Positions 12,417-25,800 of a DNA stretch of 64,000 nucleotides are shown in pieces. Source of the stretch: Panaeolus papilionaceus (taxonomy: Eukaryota > Basidiomycota > Agaricomycetes > Agaricales); the NCBI GenBank assembly GCA_015501605.1, contig JADNRZ010000011.1:1612001-1676000 (forward strand), read 5' to 3'. The notes under the pieces are model-generated. The model did no database searches, was not told the DNA's origin, and saw nothing but the letters and a program-made list of their open reading frames with translations. The first letter of the stretch is position 1. Each line of letters begins with the position of its first letter. Both the position numbers and the translations under genes were made by a program.

Positions 12417-14934
12417 ATGTCGCCGACAACGACATCTCAGGCTCTAACAGCCCTATTAGATTCTTTGCATACACATTTACAGTCACAAACACAAATATTG
12501 CCAACTTTACATGCTCAGCTAGGACTTCCGCCTTCTGCATTGGAGGATGAGCTTATGGTTCTCAAGGAGCAACTCATGGATGGCGTAGAGAAACAAGTGG
12601 ATAGGAGAAGGAAAGAGGTGCAAGAGTGGCTGGAAAGATGTGAAGAGGTTGAAAGGACATGTATTCGGTACACCAAAGCGCTAGGTAGTAATATCAAAGC
12701 CACTGGAACAGGCACACCCGATATCAAGAAAGAACAATCGCTGCCAAAGAGATTTGAATTAATATCAGTTCATCAAGAAAAACTTCGTCAGGTATGTGCC
12801 AATATCATGTATAAGCAGTGTAGATACTTATCTATAACGCTGATAGGCGTATCATACAAAACTGGAACAACTCAACACGCTCACCAATCGACTCACTGCC
12901 CTAACACGCACCCTGGGTCAGGATTATTTCTCTAGGGATATATTCCACAAAGCAACAGCCGTCGATGAAGATTACTCGGACCCGAATGCAATCAAGGATG
13001 TGTCACCAGAGCAATTCTTGAAGCTTGAGAGAGAGCTTGTTCGTGGAAAAGCTGAAGTTGTACGTTGCTACTTTCCTTTTGTGTCGATAACGATTCTAAC
13101 GTACTTGCTTAGAACAAGCGTCTCAATCAATTATCCACCACTTTTGTGCAGATTGATTGGCTCTACACAGAACTGGGCATGTCCCCTCCTACCTTTGATG
13201 ATCATTTCTTCCTGCCGAGGGACCATGTTGCTGCTTCAATGTCTTCTCTGGCTATGACTTCCTCTCTTGTTGGAGACCCATTTGTTACGTCAACACCCAC
13301 ACCAGCGTCTCGAGGCAGCAGCTCAAGCAGCCAAATGCTTTTCAAGGACGACGTCGGGGTTACGCCGGAATATGAATACCAGCAAATACTTGCCAAGTTC
13401 CTGCAGGCAATTGAGGATATAGATCATGATTCTTTGGCCGATAATCAAAACATCGGGCTCGACAACGTGGATCCAACTCCTGGTCTCCTCTCATGGGCAG
13501 CTGCACTGTGCACGTCTCTGGAAGACATTAAACGGAGGAGGGAAGCACACATCCAAGCCATGTATGACCAACTTGAGGGACTTTGGAGGCGCCTCGGAGT
13601 GCCAGATGAGGCCATGGACGAGTTTGTTGACAACCATCGCGGAAGCACGGAGGAGACGGCTAGGGAATACGAGGAAGAGCTAGAAAGGATGATTGAGCTC
13701 AAGCGTGAACGTATGGGTACATTCATTGAGAGTGCAAGGGAGGAAATCATCAAACTTTGGGATGATCTCATGATTGGCGAGGACGAGCGAGCCGATTTTG
13801 CACCTCTTGCAGATGGTATGTCGTACAGCTTCTCCTGGGATTAATTATCATGTTCTGATGGTTTCTATAGACGAATTCACAGAAGAGCTCCTCATCATCC
13901 ACGAGGACGAGATCAAGAGATTGAAGGAGGAACGCCGCACAAAATTGCCGCTTCTCTCGAGTATAAAGAAGTACTTTGACATATGCGAAGAAGAGAAGGA
14001 ATTGGCAGCCGCTGCGTCCGACCAGTCTCGTCTTACGGGTCGAGGTCCTCGAGATCCAGGCCGCCTTTTGCGGGAGGAGAAGATGCGGAAGCGCGTTCAG
14101 AAAGAAAAGCCAAGAGTATGTTGCTTCCTCTAATGTGCTTTTGGTTATCTAATCATCTTGTTTTAGTTGGAGCAAGATTTACTCGTTTCGATTCCTGCAT
14201 GGGAAGAGAAGCATAGCCGACTCTTCCTCGTGCACGGAGAAAGCTTCATGCAACTTCTACTGGAAACTGTTGGCGCCGCAGAACAAGAAAACAAGAGAAA
14301 GCCCGGCAGAGCTGGCTCTGTCCCTGCCCGTGCTACCACCCCGCCAACTAACAATGTCTATGTTCCTGGGTCCCGAAGTGGTGCAGTTACACCCGCCGTC
14401 CGGTCTTCATCTCACTTGTCAACCAGCTCTGTGCCCAACAAAAAGCAACGGCTAACGGAGCCACCGTCAACGATGGGTCGGAAAGGCCGAGCACCTTTTG
14501 GATCTACCCGTGGTGGCAATGGTGTTAACATGCGTGCTTCTTCGCCTTCCAAAATCCCTAGTGTAACCCCCAAAACCACGACTTCAGCATTACCTCGACC
14601 TGCGGCGATAGGGATGATTGTACCTAAGCCTGGGACTCAGCATCATGCTCTGGGCCATGGGAGAGTGCCGAGCAGTGTGATTTACGGAGCTGGTGTCACT
14701 GGTGGCTCATACCCAAGAAGTACATCGTCTGCTGGGTATGGCAGGACAACGAGTGCAACGTATGGAAAGGCGCAGCCAGCACCCGCTCCCGCGAGGAAAG
14801 CAAGCCGGTCACGAAGAGAAAGCTTCAAGCCACGTCCAAGTATGGATGCAGCGGATTTTCCACCTGCAGTAGGGACAGGAGGTAGTAGATGGGGTGCTGC
14901 GTATACCGTGAGGGAGGAAGATGAATATTGCTAA
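12417..14934 (+). CDS. ASE1: Ase1/PRC1/MAP65 microtubule-bundling protein
   Basis: Five exons: 12417-12791, 12847-13059, 13113-13815, 13871-14115 and 14167-14934, about 767 aa. MAP65/Ase1/PRC1 proteins dimerise and cross-link antiparallel microtubules at the spindle midzone, supporting anaphase spindle elongation and cytokinesis. The N-terminal half is coiled-coil rich (ALEDELMVLKEQL, RRRKEVQEWLERCEEVE). A central block with IDWLYTELGM, LWDDLMIGEDERADF and later RLFLVHGESFMQLL-type segments matches the spectrin-like microtubule-binding region. The C-terminal 200 residues are Ser/Pro/Arg-rich and probably disordered, as in Ase1, where mitotic kinases phosphorylate this tail. All splice junctions keep the frame. 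It is followed about 500 nt downstream by the polymerase epsilon gene on the same strand. Confidence 0.88.
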
Positions 14935-15435
14935 TTGTCCTGTCCCTGCTTTTCTTTTCTGCACATTGCTGTATCACGACACGACCTCTTCACGACCCAT
15001 GGCATCCTAGTTTTTTTTTTCCTTTTCATTCTCTTTTATAATTATTTATCAATTTCTCCCCCTCATTTTCTTACGATTTACCATCATATGCACTCTCATT
15101 TCCATGCCGCCTGTTGATTCTCATAGGATATCTGAGGGCGAACAATATTGTAACTCTGTAATAGTATTCCGCAGAAATCTACCGGATGTAGAATTTATAC
15201 TACCTTTGCTTGAAGCAAATCCTGGCAATTCATTTCATGTACAATTATTTAATCTCTACATTATCGGTTGTTCAGGAGGATGCCAAAACGCGTGAAGAAC
15301 GCGTCGATGACAAGAACGTGTTTTTGTGACGGATCGCGTTGTGTGACAGTGCAATTCATTTGGGGCGGGTTAGGCAAAAGGCATTCTCACCACACTCTTT
15401 TCGCGTCATTTACTTTCCAACACAACTCATCGACG
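14935..15435. promoter_or_regulatory. Terminator/promoter interval between ASE1 and POL2
   Basis: Half a kilobase carrying the 3' untranslated region of the Ase1-like gene (T- and pyrimidine-rich at about 15007-15070) and the promoter of the polymerase epsilon gene. Two CGCGT-containing stretches occur in the last 150 bases, at about 15288-15303 (AAACGCGTGAAGAACGCGT) and 15335 (GATCGCGTT). They resemble MluI cell-cycle box cores (ACGCGT) known upstream of DNA replication genes in yeasts. That regulatory reading is inference only. Confidence 0.35.
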
Positions 15436-18400
15436 ATGGCTAGAGGCTCTGGGACCTTTGGCCTTACATCGTCGCGTGGCAGGGGTCGTGGTTCGTTTCG
15501 TTCAAATTATCGCGGTGGTAGTTCATGGAGAGGTGGACGAGGACGGGGACGAGGAGGAAAGCCATCCGATGGACCTGCACCTGTACGCGAAGACGATGGG
15601 ACACAGCTGGCGGAAAGATTTGAAAGGACCGCTTTGAATAATGAAGTTGACGAGAAGTTGGGGTTTGCCAAGGTGGATGCTGGGGTTAGGAAGGAAGGAT
15701 GGTTAATTAATATGCATACAGTACGTTCATTGGGCTGCTCGTTGGGTGTTGTATTCATTCTGATGACATTGCTTAGACGCTGGTGAAAGACCCAGAATGG
15801 CCTTCTGGAAAGTCTGCAGTGGATTATTACTTCATTCAAGACGACGGAGGGATGTTCAAATGCACATTTATTTGCGAGCCTTATTTCCATATTTCCTGCA
15901 AGGTGCGTATAGCATGCTCATGAATATAAATAAGATTTATTAACATTATAACAATAGACAGGTAGAGAGACGGCGGTGGAGGAATGGCTGAAGAAGAGAT
16001 ACGAAGGGTTGATCTGCCGAATTGTGAGAGAGAAGAAGGAAGACCTGAAGCTGCCTAACCATCTTATGGGACATCGTCGACTTTATCTGCGCCTTTGCTT
16101 CCACAACATCTCTGACCTTCTCACCGTCCGACGTGAAGTTCTTCCTCTTGCCCAAACCAACAGCGCGAAACGGGATGCTGTGGATGCATATGCCGAGGTC
16201 ATCAGAGCTACAACCGACAATGCCATGGACATAGATTTTGAGGACGAGAGTGGCGGCCAGACGTCTCGAGCAGGAAAAGGTTCAATAACGCAAGACCAGG
16301 ACCCGTCAGAGTCCATTATCGATATTCGTGAATACGATGTCCCATACTACTTGCGTGTGGCCATCGACAATGAAATGCGTGTAGGACTCTGGTATGCGGT
16401 TACATTCACAGAGGGCCAGCCTTCCTTCAGCCAAATTACCGAACGTGTTAAGCGTGCTGACCCTGTCGTAATGGCCTTTGATATCGAGACGACCAAGGCA
16501 CCTCTTAAATTCCCCGACCAGGCCATTGATCAGGTTATGATGATATCCTACATGGTAGACGGGCAGGGTTATCTCATTACGAACAGGGAGATTGTCAGCG
16601 AAGACATCGAGGATTTCGAGTACACTCCGAAGGAGGGCTATGAAGGACCTTTCATTATTTTCAACGAGGCAGACGAGGTATGGATTTATGGGTTTCTTTT
16701 GTTTACGTTTGCTCATCCCACTTAACAGGCGGCTACAATCAAGCGTTTCTTTGAACACATTCAAGATGTCAAACCCACCGTAATGGCAACGTTTAACGGA
16801 GACTTTTTCGATTTCCCGTTCTTGGACGCACGGAGTAAAATCAATGGAATCGACATGTTCCTAGAGACAGGATTCGCGAAGGATGCCGAGGATGAATATA
16901 AGAGTAGAACATGCGTTCATATGGACTGTTTCCGATGGGTCAAACGTGATTCCTATCTTCCTCAAGGTAGTCAGGGCTTAAAGGCTGTCACTACTGCAAA
17001 GCTGGGATACAATCCTATCGAACTCGACCCAGAGCTCATGACTCCGTAAGCAGCCACTGGCTTTTGCCTTCTATCCTAACTTATCCCACTCTCAGGTATG
17101 CGATGGAGCAGCCTCAAGTCCTCGCGCAGTACTCAGTTTCCGATGCTGTTGCAACTTACTATCTCTACATGAAATACGTCCATCCTTTCATTTTCTCTCT
17201 GTGCAACATTATTCCTCTGAACCCAGACGAAGTTTTGAGGAAGGGTAGTGGTACTCTTTGCGAGACATTGCTGATGGTGAGTTCGTCAGTTAATTCATGC
17301 TGTAATGTTGACTGACGGTCCGATCCCTCTTAGGTTGAAGCATATCGCGGAAACATTATTATGCCCAATCGTCACGAGGAGTCGCACGGAAACATGTATG
17401 AAGGTCACTTGTTGGCCTCAGAAACCTATGTTGGAGGACATGTGGAAGCTTTGGAAGCTGGTGTTTTCCGTAGTGATATACCAACGGACTTCAAGATCGT
17501 ACCCTCAGCTGTGCAGCAGGTAGGTTTGACCTTTCTCCAATTTACTCACAAGGTACTTACGATACTACTTAGCTCATTGATGACTTGGATGCTGCTCTTA
17601 AATTCTGCATCGTGGAGGAATCTAAATGCAGCCTGGACAGTGTTACCAACTATGACGAGGTCAAGGCTCAGATTCAAGCTGCCTTGGAACTTATGCGCGA
17701 CAATCCAAAGCGGGTTGATAATCCCCTCATCTACCATTTGGATGTCGCAGCCATGTACCCGAATATCATGTTGTCAAATCGACTTCAGCCGGATTCGATG
17801 GTCGACGAAGCTACTTGCGCTGTCTGCGATTACAATCGACCCGGTAAGACCTGCGACAGACGCTTGGATTGGGCATGGAGAGGAGAGTTTTTCCCAGCAC
17901 ACCGCGACGAGTTCAACATGATCAAACACGCTCTCAACCAGGAAACCTTCCCTCCTAAAAAACCCGGTGGTCCTCAGCGCCGCTTCCTCGACCTTGCTCC
18001 AGCCGAACAAACAGCACTTCTTCACAAACGACTTGGCGACTACTCTCGCAAAGTTTATAAAAAGACCAAGGATACCAAGGTGGAAACTCGCGAATCCATC
18101 GTTTGTCAAAGAGAGAATCCTTTCTACGTCGACACAGTGCGACGCTTCAGAGATCGTCGTTACGAATACAAGGGTCTTCATAAGACCTGGAAGAAGAATT
18201 TGGACACTGTCGTCAGCGAAGGGAAATCCATTGCCGAAGTCGACGAAGCGAAGAAGATGATCGTGCTGTATGACTCTCTACAGCTCGCTCACAAGTGTAT
18301 TCTCAACTCTTTCTACGGCTACGTCATGCGTAAGGGTGCACGATGGCACTCTATGGAGATGGCCGGTATTACCTGCTTGACTGGCGCTACTATTATCCAA

Positions 18401-21400
18401 ATGGCGCGTGCTCTCGTCGAGCAGATTGGGCGCCCTTTGGAGTTGGATACCGATGGTATTTGGTGCATGCTTCCTGGCGTCTTCCCGGAGGATTTCAAGT
18501 TCAAGCTCAGTAATGGGAAATCCATCGGCTTTTCTTATCCCTGTACCATGCTCAACCACTTGGTCTACGACAAATTCACGAACCACCAGTACCACGATCT
18601 TGACCCAGAGACGGGCGAATACCAGGTCCACAGCGAGAACTCCATCTTCTTCGAGTTGGATGGCCCGTACAAAGCCATGATTCTCCCTTCATCAAAAGAA
18701 GAGGACAAGCTGCTCAAGAAGCGTTACGCAGTCTTCAATGACGACGGCAGTCTTGCAGAGTTGAAAGGATTTGAAGTCAAACGACGAGGAGAGCTCCAGC
18801 TCATCAAGATTTTCCAGTCCCAGATCTTCGAGAAATTCTTGCTTGGTACGACGATCCAGGAGTGCTATGCAGCTGTCGCGCAAGTTGCCGATCAGTGGTT
18901 GGATATCCTCTTCAGCAAAGCCGAGAACCTCAGCGACGAAGAATTGGTCGAGCTCATTGCCGAAAATCGCAGCATGTCCAAGACTCTCGCGGAGTATGGC
19001 GGTCAAAAGTCGACGTCTATCAGTACAGCCAAACGTCTGGCAGAATTCTTGGGCGACCAAATGGTCAAGGACAAAGGCCTTGCTTGCAAGTTCATCATCT
19101 CGGCCAAACCCATGGGTGCTCCTGTAACGGATCGTGCAGTCCCCGTCGCCATCTTCTCCGCAGAGGAATCCATCAAGCGCAACTACCTCCGAAAATGGCT
19201 CAAGGATAGTAGTTTAGTCAACTTTGACCTCCGCTCCATCCTTGACTGGAATTACTACATAGAACGTCTTGGTTCCGTCATTCAGAAGCTGATCACCATC
19301 CCGGCGGCGATGCAGAAAGTATCTAACCCTGTTCCTCGTATTAAGCATCCTGACTGGCTGCACCGTCGTGTCGCGGGTGCGGTGGACAAGTTCAAGCAGA
19401 ACAAGGTCACAGACTTTTTCAAAGTCAGAACAGGGGATGAGTACGAGGATGAAGAGACGCAGCCTGCGGATATGGAGGACTTTGGTGTGACCAAGGCGCC
19501 TACACTTCGTCGCGGTTTCACTGCTGCCAAGATCCCAAACATTACCAGAGCGCCTTCACCAGATGCGGAAAAGGAGAAGACAGCGCTTCCTAACCCTCTG
19601 TACGAGTATGCAGATTGGATCAGAGCCATGCGCCCACTGTGGAAACAGCGCCTTGAGCATCGTATTGGAGGAGTACCCAGGGCAGTTGTTCCATCCATGT
19701 TCAAAACTTCAGCGCGTACTTTCAAGTCTAACCAGCGATGGGACATCTTGCAAATTCGACCTGGCAAGGTTGCGGGACGATTCGATATGTGGTTGTCTAT
19801 TGATTCTGAACTCCACAATGTCCCACTTCGTATTCCTCGGGAATTTTACCTGCACCTCAAGAAACCCTCCGACACCACTTTCCGCACTGATTATTACAGT
19901 TGCACCAAAGTTACGAGGAATCTGCCTCGTGATCTTCCAGCGACCAACCTGTACAAAATCTCAGTCAGGGAGGAAACGTACCAGGACATCCAAGAGCATT
20001 TCATCGATATTACGAACGATCCAAATGTTGATGGCGTTTATGAGCTCCAGGTATGCATACCGTTTTATTTTTCGTCATTTCTGACTATAATCTTCGCAGG
20101 TTCCCCTCGTCCTAAGGGCACTTTTGAAACTAGGCAAAACAGTCACCATCGATGATCCAATGCTGACATTGAACCGCGCTGAACAAGTCGGTGCCGACCT
20201 ATCGCAACTTGATCGCTGCACGACAACGTCGTCGCGTCAGAAGTATCTGAACGGTGGGAAAGGGAAATACCTCTTCCTCTACCATGCCTGCTCCGTCAAT
20301 TCCTCCCTTCATGTATTTGCCCTCTTCCTTCCCACCCGCGAAGCCAAACTATTCCTCGTCGATCCAGCAAACCGCAGACAACCCATCGGAAGGCTGTCTG
20401 AAACCTACACGACACTCTTGCAAAAGAAAAAGAACCTCCATGGACAAAGTCATTCCATTGAGTACCCAGACTCGGTCTCGTTCTCGCATTCATATCACTC
20501 GAGCGACTCCATGGCGATGAAGGCCATCTCCCGCGAGCTAGCCATGCTAGAGAACAAACACTTCATCGTTGCTGTTTCCTCTAGCAAAGATCTATTCTAC
20601 TTTGAACGCTCCATCCCCAAACTCGACAAATTCCCCGTTTTCGCCATGTCACAGACTAAATCGCCTCACTCACTGGATATCTTCCCATGGCAGGCTCACG
20701 TCGCCGGAAAGATGATCAGTCGCTACTTGGCCCTGGGCATGTGGGTGGACAGGATGACTGCACTCGCAGGTTATTATGACGTGCCGTTATGTCACATTGA
20801 AGGCGACCAGCCGCTTTTGTTGGCCGATATTAGTTTTGCGCGAAGACTTGTTCAGCAGGATATGGTGCTTTGGTGGTCACCTGGAGAGTGGCCTGATCTG
20901 GGTGGCATTGAAAACGATCGCCGGCCGTCTGAACCTTTCCCGAAGACGGATTTCCAAACCTCTGGCATCTTCCCAAACGTGTCTCTTCAAATCACCATCC
21001 GCAATCTTGCTGTCAACTCTGTGTTGCAGTCCGTGTTGGTCAATGAGCTGGAAGGATCTGGAGGTGCTACCGCTTTTGATTCGGTCTCGCATACTATCGA
21101 CGAGTATGCTGCTAATGGGGAGACGCAGCGTGATTTGACGCTCGGAGAATCACAGATATCTTCTCAGACGTTCGCGCTTATGAAGAATATGGTCAAAGGG
21201 TGGCTTGTGGACAAGATGTCGGACAATGACAGCCCTGCAGTCCTTGCCGTGGAGCACTTCTGGAGGTGGATCAGTTCGAGTGCATCGCAGCTTTATGATC
21301 CCAGTATTCATCGGTTCATTCACGGCCTCATGCGCAAGACATTCATTCAGCTCTTGGCCGAGTTCAAGCGTTTGGGATCCCAGGTTATCCACGCTGATTT

Positions 21401-22585
21401 TGGCAGCATCCTTCTGTCGACATCTAAACCTCCTGGCACTGCACACGCCTATGCGACATACATTACGTCCGCAGTGACGAGTCATGAACTGTTCCAGCAC
21501 ATATACCTCAACACCGAGAAATTTTACGACTTCCTCGTATTTATGGACCCAGCCAACATGGGAGGTATTGTTTGTGAAGACCCTCTTGCCATCGAGCCAG
21601 CAGAGGAATTGGTGATGGAGATGAATTGGAACATTCAGCAGTTTTTGCCGCCCGCGATCCAAGAAGACTTCGCTAATGCCATTCAATACTTTATCGTGGA
21701 GCTTTTCAAAATCCGACAAAAAGTTAACGCCATTACTCGAGTCCCATTGCGGGCTGTGCAGAACGAGGATCCAGAGGCGACACAAAGGGATGTAGTGAAA
21801 GCTACGGAGACGGACAGTACGCAGGAGTTTATCGCGAGGCGATTGGCACGAAAGATGCTGAAAGGGGTAGAAAGTGTGACGCAACGGCATGAAGACGCCA
21901 TGTTGGACGAGGACGACAACAGCATCGCGCAGTTCCAGTTCCCGACACTACCCGGCTCACACCTCCACATGACACGGCCTGACCTCGAGTTTATCAAGTT
22001 CGTGTGCGCGGTGTTCTTGTTGGCCAAGGAGTATCAGGTTGAGATTGGGTTGTTGAAGCGGACGTTGTTGGAGCTTATCAACGTGCGAGAGTTTTCGAGC
22101 GAGGCAACGTTCCGCAATCCCTGCGAACCTTTGAAGTTGTCAAACGTCCCTTGTCGACATTGTGACGTTTTGCGAGACTTTGATTTCTGTCGCGACTTGG
22201 AGTTGCTGCCCAATAACACGGATGTCAGTCCCAAATGGCTTTGCAACAACTGCGGTGGGGAGTATGACCGTACTGCGATTGAGTTTATGCTCATCGAGGT
22301 GACGCGTTCGCTTGAACGATCGTTTGCGCAGCAAGACTTGCGGTGCTCCAAGTGCCAGCAAATACAATCGGACAATGTATCCCGATACTGCAAGTGCTCT
22401 GGAAATTACCAGTTCACTATGAACAAGAGTGATGTGAAGAGGAAGCTGCGGACTATTGTGAATGTCGCGAGAGAGTATGATCTTCGCAGATTACGGGTAT
22501 GTTTTTATTTCTTCTTTCGTTTTTCTTTTACTGACATGTTTTATTCTTATAGGAATGTGCTCAAACAATGCTTTCTAACTGGTAG
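15436..22585 (+). CDS. POL2: DNA polymerase epsilon catalytic subunit
   Basis: Nine exons: 15436-15720, 15777-15902, 15958-16677, 16729-17045, 17096-17276, 17334-17519, 17573-20050, 20100-22496 and 22553-22585, about 2240 aa, the normal family length. This is the leading-strand replicative polymerase. An Arg/Gly-rich N-terminus is followed by the proofreading exonuclease (Exo I FDIETT, Exo [12 protein letters not shown], Exo [14 protein letters not shown]). The polymerase domain shows motif [11 protein letters not shown], motif [15 protein letters not shown] and motif C ELDTDGIW. The CysX segment [13 protein letters not shown], an Fe-S ligand region in yeast Pol2, is present. The inactive C-terminal polymerase-like half ends in two Cys modules, CRHC...CNNC and CSKC...CKC, which bind the B-subunit. 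The last exon encodes only [10 protein letters not shown]. All catalytic residues look intact. Confidence 0.97.
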
Positions 22586-22785
22586 ACTTTATAATTATGA
22601 CAGATATACCCCTGTTCTTGTATTTGTAGATTTGTAGTGTGTAATTTTAATTTCTTTTTGTTGATGTGCACGTGTGTGTGATTGCTTTGTATGGTTATCA
22701 GTCAACATTGTTGTTACTAGTTACTACTCCTCCTACTATTACTACGACTGTTCAACATTCATAAACACAAACGGGTCTCTGTACC

Positions 22786-22854
22786 TCTGACTCTCCTTTT
22801 ATTTCTTTTATTTCTTTTAATTTCTTTTCTTCTCTTTTCCTTATACATGATACT
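22786..22854 (+). promoter_or_regulatory. Pyrimidine-rich leader with overlapping upstream ATG
   Basis: A roughly 60-nt, almost pure C/T tract directly precedes the kinase start, typical of fungal core promoters and leaders. An ATG at 22847 lies 8 nt before the kinase ATG (22855) in another frame and opens a frame that overlaps the coding start. If both are in the transcript, the upstream ATG could reduce kinase translation. Confidence 0.4.
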
Positions 22855-25800
22855 ATGCCTTCAAACCACGGTCACAAGCAATCAGCCTCTCTCAGTCAAA
22901 ACTACAAAGCCCAGCTTGCTAGTGCTTATAATGAACTCGGCAAGGAACTCTCCTCGTTTCACATAAAGGTCGTAGGAAATTACACCTTGGGAAAGAAAAT
23001 CGGAGAAGGTCTGTTAGGATCATCATCCTTTTATAAACTATCTAACAGCTTCTCAAGGTGCATATGGCACTGTCCTGATGGCGACGCATCGCCTAACCTC
23101 CACTCGTGTCGCTATCAAGCAAATCCCGAAAGCAATGTCTGCTTCTCTTACCCGCGAAATACACCACCACCGCCAGCTACATCACCCTCATGTTATCCAA
23201 ATGTACGAAGTTATCGCAACAGAGTCCCACATCTGGATTGTAACCGAGCTTTGTCTCGGTGGTGAACTATTTGACTACTTGGTCGAAAAGGGTCGCCTTT
23301 CAGAGCACGAAACTAAGATTATATTTGGTCAATTGTGTCTGGCTGTAGCTTACCTCCATGACAAAGGCATCGTTCATAGGGACCTCAAGTTGGAGAACGT
23401 TCTGCTTGATGAACACTGCCGTGTCAAGCTTGGCGACTTTGGATTCACTCGCGAATTCGACCGTAGTTCCTTAATGGAAACATTCTGCGGGACAACGGGA
23501 TATGCTTCACCAGAAATGTTGCAAGGAAAGAAGTACCAAGGACCTGGTGAGTCTCCAAACACCCTTTTGATGTCATATTTTTCTCATTGTGGTCTGCAAT
23601 TACACAGAGGTCGACGTTTGGTCCTTGGGCGTTATTCTTTACTGCTTATTGACTGGAACTCTTCCTTTTGACGATGATGACGAAGACATCATGCGCGACA
23701 AGATCATTCAAGGCAACTTTGATGATCCTGAATGGTTGTCATTGGGTATGCACTCGCCTTTCATTACTTTTTTTGGAACCTGCGTTATTGATTGATTTTC
23801 TACGATAGAGGTCAGGGATCTTCTTAAAAATATCCTGGTAAAGGATGTCACCAAACGTTTTACGATACCACAAATCCTTTCTCACTCTTGGTTTACCACT
23901 CCCCGTCTCACTTATGAACCCGAGTCACCTCTCTCTGCGTTGCCTCTCCAGTCTGACAGGCCTTCTACCCCAGACGGCGTATCACAATCCCACCCACCTT
24001 CTACCCCTCCTGGATCTTCGGAAGCATCTACCCAGGCATCTACTTCTCCGCTCATGAACCAACCTTCCCTGGGCTCTTCAAGACCCACAACCCCTGATCA
24101 GTCAGAGGTTGACCCATTCGAGAGCTCTATCAACCCCTCTTCTGCCTCTATTTCGATACACCGCAACGGCAGTAGCTCTACCATCCGCAAAGCCTCTGGT
24201 TCTGATCTTGAATCCCTCTCATCCAAACTTGTCAAGACTCACGAACAACAACCTGATACCGTAATGGAGGATGAAGAGCCCTTACGATCTCACGCTCCTT
24301 CACCTCTCATTTGGACTAACTCTGGTGGATCCAAGGCGCCTCCATCTCTCCCCATCCGTACACCACTCCGCACTAAGCGACGCTCGCTCAATTCTGTGGC
24401 ATCGTTGAATCTGATGGAAGACAGCGGCTCTCCGACAATTGAAAAGACGCCTACGCCCCGTCCCTTGGTGACCGCTCAGGATCTTGACTTTGCGACATTG
24501 TTGACAGCCACGACTCCCATCATCTTTTCTACGCCCGCCGAGCGGCACCTCCTCAACAGCCTTGCGGCACTTGGGTTTGAAACGAGTCAGATTGTGCATT
24601 CGGTATTATCCGATGCCTGTGATGCGGCTGGGGCAATTTGGTGGTTGTTGAAGAAGAAGACGGAGAGGATGATGTTGGAGGACCCTGAGCGGTTTGTTAC
24701 TGTTACGTCACCGACGGAAATCGATGAGCACCCGAGGTCGAAATTATTGGAACGTAAACTGGGAGAGGATCTGTCGCAGGGGAAGCACGAGAAGAAGAGA
24801 CGTAGCAAGGTTAATGTTGGAGTGCAGACGGAACCTACATCGCCTGTGCAAGTCGTGCATATGTCTGTGCAAGCCCCTAAGTTTGCGTTTGTCCCTCCAA
24901 CGCCTACATTCATTCGACCAAAAACACCACCCCGACAAGGGTCACCGTCAAGGTCACCTATGTTATCGCCGTCATCGTCAACGATTGGCGGTGATATTTC
25001 CGGCAGGTCGAATCCGTCTACACCTAGTGGAAGTATGAAGGATAAAGACAGGGACAAGGATGGAAATAGGAAGAAACCGAGGGCGGGGAGTGTTAGCATT
25101 ATGCAACGCGCGACTACGGCGTTGGAAGCTGCTGGGTTGGTCAGGAAGAAGTCGTCAGAGGCGGTCAAGGAGGATAGAGAGCGCGAGAAGGAAAGAGAGC
25201 GGTCTAGGGATTTGGAGAGGCGTGTAGCTAGCGGAGACGAGCCACGGTCGTCGCATGGTAGCGGCGGGTCCTCCAAGCTGACAAAGTCGCCCCCACTTAA
25301 GCCCAGTAAAGGGCCTCCGACAACTCCACCTCCTACAGAATCTCATAGCCATGCTCATATGGGTTCACCATGGGTTTTGGCTGAGGGTAATGAAGCGCTT
25401 GGACATTCTGTCTCTGATAAGAATGCCATTCCTCCCTTTAACCCTCGTGGTGAAATGCTACACTCTCACAGCACACCCAACTTTACGGAGAACGGCGCTT
25501 CTTCTTCGACTTCAGGCAATAAGCCTGGAACTGGTGCTATGCGGAATCGGGCAGGATTGTTGGCTGCGTTTAGGTTGTGGTTCAACGAAGATAGGAAAGG
25601 GAAGCGGAAGGAGACTGATGCGAATAATAGTAATGCGAGCACCAGTTCGCCTGGATTCACGCGTTCGGGGTCTGGGTCTATCCGAAGGGGTGGCAGCCAG
25701 TTCGGTATGAGAGGCAACCATCGTGCCCAGAGACCATCTATATCGTCCCGCCGATCTAGCTCTGTCAATTCCAAGCGGTCATCCGGTACATCCGCGCACC

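Noticed and set aside
19282..19818. 178-codon minus-strand frame inside POL2
   Set aside because: Shadow of conserved polymerase epsilon coding sequence.
24587..25276. 229-codon minus-strand frame within the kinase gene
   Set aside because: Ser-rich antisense shadow of the disordered kinase tail.
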